Shown: one piece after another, positions 5,028-8,951 of the stretch
Layout: the number at the start of each line of letters is the position of its first letter
How positions within the stretch are numbered: position 1 is the stretch's first letter
Origin: Thermoprotei archaeon
GTDB taxonomy: Archaea; Thermoproteota; Thermoprotei_A; Sulfolobales; WANQ01
Assembly: GCA_027038805.1 (NCBI GenBank)
Contig: JALWGO010000222.1
Span: 1 to 8,951, forward strand
Direction of reading: 5' to 3'
Length of the DNA: 8,951 nucleotides
Notes under the pieces: generated by a model
The model's input: the letters and a program-made list of their open reading frames with translations, nothing else
Told to the model about the DNA's origin: nothing
Database searches by the model: none
Made by a program: the position numbers and the translations under genes

Positions 5028-5771
5028 ATGCCTCTAGATAAAGTTGTTTTAACAGCAATAGCTGACAATAGAGTTGTCTCTCCAAAACTTAAAGCAGTAT
5101 GGGGGCTCTCCATCTGTGTTTCAGCCAAGAGAAGCGGCAGGTATATAAGCTTGCTATTTGATACCGATACTTATCCTCATATCCTAAAATATAATATAAG
5201 AACACTTGGCTTAAAACTAGATAGAATACAAGGTATAGTGATATCACATGATCATAGTGATCATACGGGAGGATTATCTTTAATACCAAACTACGTTCAA
5301 GGGATACCAGTATATGTTTCACATAAATCATCGTCTACATTGAAGGAAAGAATACTTTCACTTGGCTTTAAACTAGTAGAAGTTAAGGATAAGTATATGA
5401 TTGATGACGGGATATTCGTTATAGGAGGATTAAAGAGATATAGTATAAGTGAGCAATCACTAGTTCTATCAGTTAATAATCTAGGCCTTATAGTACTTGT
5501 CGGATGCTCCCATCCCGGAGTAGTAAATATTGTAAGGAAAGCCTATGAAGAACTAAGAATTAAACCCTATGCTGTTATAGGAGGTTTTCATCTAGAATGG
5601 GCTCCAAGCGAAGAGATACGGAGAGTTGTAAAAGAACTTTTATCGCTAGGTGTTCGGAAAATAGGGCCTATGCATTGTAGTGGTGAAGAAATACGAGAAT
5701 ATCTTAGAGACCATTATCCAAGAGTATTTCTGGATATGAGGGCTGGGTCGACTATAATCTTTGAAGTCTAG
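5028..5771 (+). CDS. MBL-fold metallohydrolase, COG1237-like
   Basis: This 247-residue metallo-beta-lactamase-fold enzyme carries a full set of metal-binding motifs: SHDHSDHTGG (73-82; H74, H76, D78, H79), a GCSHPG site with H162, a GGFHL site with H188, and MHCSG with H216. An LLFDTD strand (42-47) precedes them, as in the family. The order and the CSHPG/GGFHL/MHCSG motifs match the COG1237 group. Members are often labelled 7,8-dihydropterin-6-yl-methyl-ribofuranosylaminobenzene-phosphate synthase, but that name is doubtful for most of them. The substrate is not known here. Start ATG 5028 has a GGTGA SD. It follows the NifX-like gene with a 21-nt gap, so the two probably form an operon. Its stop codon overlaps the rnhB stop from the other strand within one CTAG. 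No signal peptide is seen, so it is presumably cytoplasmic. Confidence 0.88.
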   Translation: MPLDKVVLTAIADNRVVSPKLKAVWGLSICVSAKRSGRYISLLFDTDTYPHILKYNIRTLGLKLDRIQGIVISHDHSDHTGGLSLIPNYVQGIPVYVSHKSSSTLKERILSLGFKLVEVKDKYMIDDGIFVIGGLKRYSISEQSLVLSVNNLGLIVLVGCSHPGVVNIVRKAYEELRIKPYAVIGGFHLEWAPSEEIRRVVKELLSLGVRKIGPMHCSGEEIREYLRDHYPRVFLDMRAGSTIIFEV

Positions 5772-6496
5772 TTTTCTTTTCTACTCTTGTACAAGAATTT
5801 ATCTAGTGTTGTAATATTACCTCTTGTTTTTTCAATATAGTATCTTGGCGCTATGTCTTTTAAGGTACGCCATGTTCTTCTAACAATTGGTGGGAGTTCA
5901 TGATATTTCTCTAAGTATTCTTGTAGCCATTCTATGGTTTTAGGGTCTGCTGGATAACCACTACCAATATATCCATAGATTCTTGATAGTTCGCGTATGT
6001 GTCTATCCCTTAATACTTTCGCTATTATACTTGCAGCTGATACCGGAATGTATTTTTGATCGGCTTTATGTTCAGCTATTATCTCCCACTCTATGTTTCT
6101 TATTCTATTATTTATAAACTTAAGTAACTTATACTTATTGCCAGTTAAGTCAATATATACTCTACTTATTCTTTTACACTTTTCAGCAAGTTCCAGCAGG
6201 ATATCAGCAATATTCTTATATAATAGATCATTCAAGTTCTGCTCATCTATCTCACTAGGAGAAACCCTTCTAACCGTATAGTATTCTACGATATCCTTAA
6301 TGGCTTCAAATAATTCCTCCCTTCTATGAGGTGTTAGAAGCTTACTATCACGAACTCCTAGTCTTTGAAGTAGGCTTATCTTTTCCTCGCTAATACATGC
6401 TCCAGCAATAAACATGTCTCCGACTAGGCTTCCCCGTCCAGCTTCATCTACGCCTACAATGATCTTCTTTATGGGTAGAGTAGTGCGGCGCTCCAT
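5768..6496 (-). CDS. rnhB: Ribonuclease HII
   Basis: RNase HII cuts the RNA strand of RNA-DNA hybrids and nicks at single ribonucleotides in DNA, the first step of ribonucleotide excision repair. The 242-residue product shows the full signature: GVDEAGRGS (15-23) with catalytic D17 and E18, DSKLLTP (50-56), YIDLTG with D116, the AEHKAD block with D146, ASIIAKVLRDR (155-165) and GSGYPADP (178-185). The usual Pro after GRG is Ser, and the following VGP reads VGDM; I take this as lineage variation, since all acidic catalytic residues are kept. ATG 6496 is the only good start. It lies inside the 3' end of the TIM-barrel gene (28-nt overlap), which implies coupled translation. The last gene of a minus-strand operon, it ends in a stop codon shared as CTAG with the MBL gene. 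Confidence 0.96.
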   Translation of the reverse strand: MERRTTLPIKKIIVGVDEAGRGSLVGDMFIAGACISEEKISLLQRLGVRDSKLLTPHRREELFEAIKDIVEYYTVRRVSPSEIDEQNLNDLLYKNIADILLELAEKCKRISRVYIDLTGNKYKLLKFINNRIRNIEWEIIAEHKADQKYIPVSAASIIAKVLRDRHIRELSRIYGYIGSGYPADPKTIEWLQEYLEKYHELPPIVRRTWRTLKDIAPRYYIEKTRGNITTLDKFLYKSRKEN

Positions 6497-7341
6497 GTCC
6501 TTACATCTCTTACTATATCAACTAGTTTTTCTGGTGAGGCGTGCTTTCCTCCCTCTTCGTAGAATACTTCTAGTAAAATATACTTGATATTAGCGTCTCT
6601 TAGTGTTTTTAAGAGGTTCTTTATGTTCACGTTATGGGAGCCTGGTGGTAAGTGGTCTTCTATATGTCCATTCTTATACTTGTAGTCGTGTAGGTGTAGG
6701 AGTATGAGTTTGTCCTTAAATATTGTTACCCATTGTCTAGCAAGCTCAAGGTAGTCCACCTTACTGTTCTCGTGATTCCTTCTCAGCTTTCTATGGTAGG
6801 CTATTACGGCGTGACCTACATCGAAGCAAAAGAATACTTTTCCTACCTTTTCCTTTATTGGCGCTAGATGGTCTGGGAGACTACAGCATTTGCCAGGATC
6901 ATTCTCTACTACTAGGTCCACCCCGTGATCCCGTGCCATACTGTGTAATTCTTCTACACTACGGATTGCCGAGTCAATTGCTTCCCTCTCTAAGTCTCTA
7001 TCTATATCGACTACCTGAGAAGTCGCTAAATGTACGTTCAAGTATAATGGGTCTAGAGAAGCAACCCTCTCCATTAGCGATCTATAAACCTCTACGCTTG
7101 CACGCCTAATACTCTCTAGAGGAGACGCTAAGGCTATGTCACGCCATGGACCATGTACGCCTATCTTCAAACCATATTCTTGTGCGAGCTTTACAATTGT
7201 TTCAAGTTTATCTAAGTGTTTGAATGGCCAGGGATAGTCTAGGCTCAACTCTATGTATGAGAAGCCAGCTCTAGCTATACTGGCTAGTACTTGCTCTATG
7301 TTTTTATCACCATACCATACAGGGTAGCCTATGAGAACCAA
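6469..7341 (-). CDS. Xylose-isomerase-like TIM-barrel protein (AP endonuclease 2 / sugar phosphate isomerase superfamily)
   Basis: The 290-residue product is a TIM barrel of the superfamily shared by endonuclease IV and sugar phosphate isomerases/epimerases. Metal-ligand positions can be read in order: H63 (GVHGPW), H104 (NVHLA), E146 (VVEND), D174 and H177 (CFDVGHA), H216 (LLHLHD), E228/D229 with H230 (EDHLPPG), and E258 (LLEVF). This matches the three-zinc ligand order of endonuclease IV closely, and HLPPG followed by a short turn is also common in isomerase-type members. The substrate is therefore uncertain: an abasic-site nuclease or a sugar isomerase. The start appears to be TTG 7341, the only start-type codon after an in-frame TGA at 7354-7356, with a GAGG about 10 nt upstream. 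It overlaps the preceding gene by 13 nt and rnhB by 28 nt, placing it firmly in one operon with RNase HII. Confidence 0.82.
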   Translation of the reverse strand: MVLIGYPVWYGDKNIEQVLASIARAGFSYIELSLDYPWPFKHLDKLETIVKLAQEYGLKIGVHGPWRDIALASPLESIRRASVEVYRSLMERVASLDPLYLNVHLATSQVVDIDRDLEREAIDSAIRSVEELHSMARDHGVDLVVENDPGKCCSLPDHLAPIKEKVGKVFFCFDVGHAVIAYHRKLRRNHENSKVDYLELARQWVTIFKDKLILLHLHDYKYKNGHIEDHLPPGSHNVNIKNLLKTLRDANIKYILLEVFYEEGGKHASPEKLVDIVRDVRTWSAALLYP

Positions 7342-7928
7342 TTCTTCTTCGCCTCAAGAAACTTGTTTATAGCATCTATGTTTGGAGCATATACTGTATG
7401 ATTTATTCTAAAGCCCTCATCTCTTGACGGGCATGAACATTCCTCCCAGGATAGGAGACTAGCACCTAGATTACTACAATATCTGACAATACTTACAACA
7501 AGGCTTCCACTATTCCATGCAAGCCTAGCGATCTTCTCAGCACCAATAGCTTCACGAGGAACCCTCACGCAATCCCCGTCAACAAAGACACCGTTACCCA
7601 TTACACCGGGTCTATAGAGAAGTATGAGGATGTCCGGGTAAGTATTAGAATAAATATACATGATCTTCTCCTCAAATCCTCGGCGCTTAAAACCAAGAAC
7701 ATGGAATCTAATTCTATTTACCTGGTTTCCGAGAGCACGCGCGGCTATAGGAGCAAAAGATTCTTCTAATACTACGTCAACATGGCTACTACTAGCTATT
7801 TTTTCAATAATAGTTCTTAGAGCCTTCTCCCATCCACTAACAATACTTCCCGCTACTATCGTCACTCTATTCTTCAACGTCCTCCCCACAAGCCTCTTAA
7901 CACGAATAACCTCTTGTTGGAGCGTCAA
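7329..7928 (-). CDS. Uncharacterised protein, no recognised family
   Basis: I do not recognise this protein of up to 199 residues. It reads as an alternating alpha/beta protein: strand VTIVAGSIV (22-30), helix KALRTIIEKIA, strand VDVVLEE (50-56), helix, strand RFHVLGF, helix, strand DILILLYRPG (99-108), hairpin GVFVDGDCVRVP (113-124), helix EKIARLAW, strand SLVVSIVRY (142-150). Cysteines at 120, 151, 164 and 166 include a C-S-C pair. No transmembrane segment or signal peptide is obvious. The start is uncertain. TTG 7928 gives the full length and suits a leaderless transcript from the TATA element near 7953; GTG 7889 (codon 14) has AAGAGG just upstream, and GTG 7865 (codon 22) starts right at the first strand. 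The next gene overlaps its end by 13 nt, so it is probably expressed together with the TIM-barrel protein and rnhB. Confidence 0.75.
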   Translation of the reverse strand: MTLQQEVIRVKRLVGRTLKNRVTIVAGSIVSGWEKALRTIIEKIASSSHVDVVLEESFAPIAARALGNQVNRIRFHVLGFKRRGFEEKIMYIYSNTYPDILILLYRPGVMGNGVFVDGDCVRVPREAIGAEKIARLAWNSGSLVVSIVRYCSNLGASLLSWEECSCPSRDEGFRINHTVYAPNIDAINKFLEAKKNWFS

Positions 7929-7980
7929 ACCAGGCTATAGTTTCCTCATATTATAAAATTATGAGTAAATCAAGGGAGAA
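7929..7980 (-). promoter_or_regulatory. Promoter of the unknown-barrel-rnhB operon, TATA inside an inverted repeat
   Basis: This 52-nt gap contains, on the minus strand, TTTTATAATA (complement of 7949-7958), the best TATA candidate of the region. Its centre is about 26 nt before TTG 7928, suggesting a start at or near that codon. The box sits within a perfect 6-bp inverted repeat, CTCATA (7945-7950) and TATGAG (7960-7965). This could be an operator, or a stem ending the DUF354 transcript. Confidence 0.5.
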
Positions 7981-8951
7981 CTAGCTATAATATTCTTCAA
8001 GTATTTTAACGAGGGCATCACTGGGTTTCTCCAATTCCTCTATAATACTGCTCGAATCTACGTGATATTTATCTGGATCTCGTAGTATTTTCTCCAAAAT
8101 GTTTAGGGCATCACTAGTATTCCTTGCTTTATATAATGGTAGCCCTAGCCTCATAACACAGTCATCAACATCAAGTCTTCCCGGGAACAAATTTATACCG
8201 GGAACACCTAGTAGCGCGGCTTCTCTAGTCATAGTTCCACCGCCCGAAACTACCGCAGCGGCATAATATTCTAGGCTCACTCCGTGTACAGGATCATCGA
8301 GTACGATAACGTTCTCTAATTCCTTGAGCTCCTCCCACTGGTCACCATAGCGTGGTAATGCTACAACCTTGACTCTACCCACTAGTTTCTCTATTATTTC
8401 TGAAACTCTTACACTATTACTCTTCGGATAATACGCGGCGTAGCGTTCTTCTAAGCGTACTACAACATATTTCCTCTCCTCTAATCCTAGGCTCTCTAGT
8501 ACCCTGGGGTCTGGTTTCTCGGTCTTAATCCATTCTAGCTCATCGAATCCATTGTATTGTAGGAGTCTTATCTTAGAATAAGTATATGCTTCTATTTTTT
8601 CTCGAGGAATACAGTATGAGAACAATACGGTATCAGCTAGAGATAAAGCAAGACGACTAGCTGGAACGCTATGGGGTGAGTCCGTTAAAGCAATATACGG
8701 TATATTCAATCCGAAGGCTACTCTAGAAGCACTAGGACTAGGATACGCTATTAGAACTCTAGGAGATTCACGTTCAACTATATTAACAAGGTTTTTTGCA
8801 CGCTCCAAGTCGGCTACCAGTTTACCAATGAGCCTTGATCCACCGTAACCTCCAACTATTAGTGGCTTGGCGCCATGTTTTTCAGCAACTCGGACAGTAT
8901 AGTCATAGTCTCTAACAGTCAAAAAGACCTCGTAACCCCTAGATAATAATA
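7981..8951 (-). CDS. DUF354-family glycosyltransferase-like protein (partial, 5' end outside the window)
   Basis: DUF354 (COG1817) proteins have a two-domain GT-B-like fold related to MurG and UDP-GlcNAc 2-epimerase; their reaction is not established. The open frame continues to the window edge (reading LLSRGYEVFL before TVRDYDYTV), giving 322 visible residues. The apparent TTG start at 8922 is thus internal. Only about 15-25 N-terminal residues seem to be missing, judged from the family's usual beginning. Diagnostic segments are GYEVFLTVRDYDYT at the N-terminus, AYPSPSASRVAFGL and ALTDSPHS in the first domain, and in the second domain VSGGGTMTREAALLG followed by VPGINLFPG (about 8185-8255), the hallmark nucleotide-sugar-binding-like region. 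It is followed by GRLDVDDC and an LGLPL segment. It lies 52 nt upstream of the unknown gene on the same strand. A role in cell-surface glycan synthesis is possible but only inferred. Confidence 0.85.
   Translation of the reverse strand, partial: LLSRGYEVFLTVRDYDYTVRVAEKHGAKPLIVGGYGGSRLIGKLVADLERAKNLVNIVERESPRVLIAYPSPSASRVAFGLNIPYIALTDSPHSVPASRLALSLADTVLFSYCIPREKIEAYTYSKIRLLQYNGFDELEWIKTEKPDPRVLESLGLEERKYVVVRLEERYAAYYPKSNSVRVSEIIEKLVGRVKVVALPRYGDQWEELKELENVIVLDDPVHGVSLEYYAAAVVSGGGTMTREAALLGVPGINLFPGRLDVDDCVMRLGLPLYKARNTSDALNILEKILRDPDKYHVDSSSIIEELEKPSDALVKILEEYYS

Noticed and set aside
8920..8922. TTG 8922 as the true start of the DUF354 gene
   Set aside because: The frame stays open to the window edge and the upstream residues (GYEVFL) match the family, so the gene is cut by the window rather than starting here.
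1..8951. CRISPR arrays, tRNA or rRNA genes, transposases and attachment sites
   Set aside because: I looked on both strands and saw no regularly spaced repeats, cloverleaf-type sequence, rRNA motif or transposase-like frame; nearly all bases are in housekeeping-type genes.

Overview
This window looks like a piece of a hyperthermophilic crenarchaeal (Thermoproteota) chromosome, most likely from the Desulfurococcales. That placement is inferred from protein character and signals, not from a marker gene. The DNA is AT-rich, with frequent ATA (Ile) and AGA/AGG (Arg) codons. Start signals are archaeal: GGTG/GGTGA/GGAGGTG Shine-Dalgarno boxes about 6-8 nt before ATG or GTG, TATA-like elements, and probable leaderless starts. 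Several families are typical of such organisms: a DRG-type GTPase with a TGS domain, a PAC2 protein, and a DUF354 glycosyltransferase-like protein. Coding density is very high. I see no rRNA, tRNA, CRISPR array, insertion sequence or prophage gene.

Layout. (1) 1-350, minus strand: N-terminal part of gcvPA (glycine decarboxylase subunit 1), leaving the window on the left. (2) 441-3265, plus strand: gcvT, gcvH, a PAC2-family protein and a small heat-shock protein, in close succession. (3) 3295-4467, minus strand: a DRG-like GTPase that converges on the heat-shock gene across a 29-nt gap holding an inverted repeat. (4) 4468-4607: a divergent promoter region with a perfect tandem 10-bp TATA-like repeat. 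(5) 4608-5771, plus strand: a NifX/NifB-C-like protein followed by an MBL-fold metallohydrolase. (6) 5768-8951, minus strand: in order of transcription, a DUF354 protein (5' end beyond the window), an unrecognised protein of 199 codons, a zinc-type TIM-barrel protein and rnhB. The last three genes overlap head to tail.

How the genes work together. gcvPA diverges from gcvT-gcvH, so most of the glycine cleavage system is here: the P-protein N-subunit, the aminomethyltransferase and the lipoyl carrier. The PAC2 and Hsp20 genes downstream add a protein-quality-control pair. The PAC2 protein ends in Leu-Tyr-Ala, which fits the HbYX tail used to dock on 20S proteasomes. The NifX-like/MBL pair is a plausible metal- or cofactor-related unit of unknown role. 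The minus-strand block couples RNase HII to an endonuclease IV-like/sugar-isomerase-like barrel and to an uncharacterised protein.

Most of this is ordinary conserved archaeal chromosome. I found no clear new defence or mobile system. The points most worth a second look are the HbYX-tailed PAC2 protein, the degenerate G3 motif of the GTPase, the NifX-like gene with two possible promoters and starts, and the unknown 199-codon protein in the rnhB operon.
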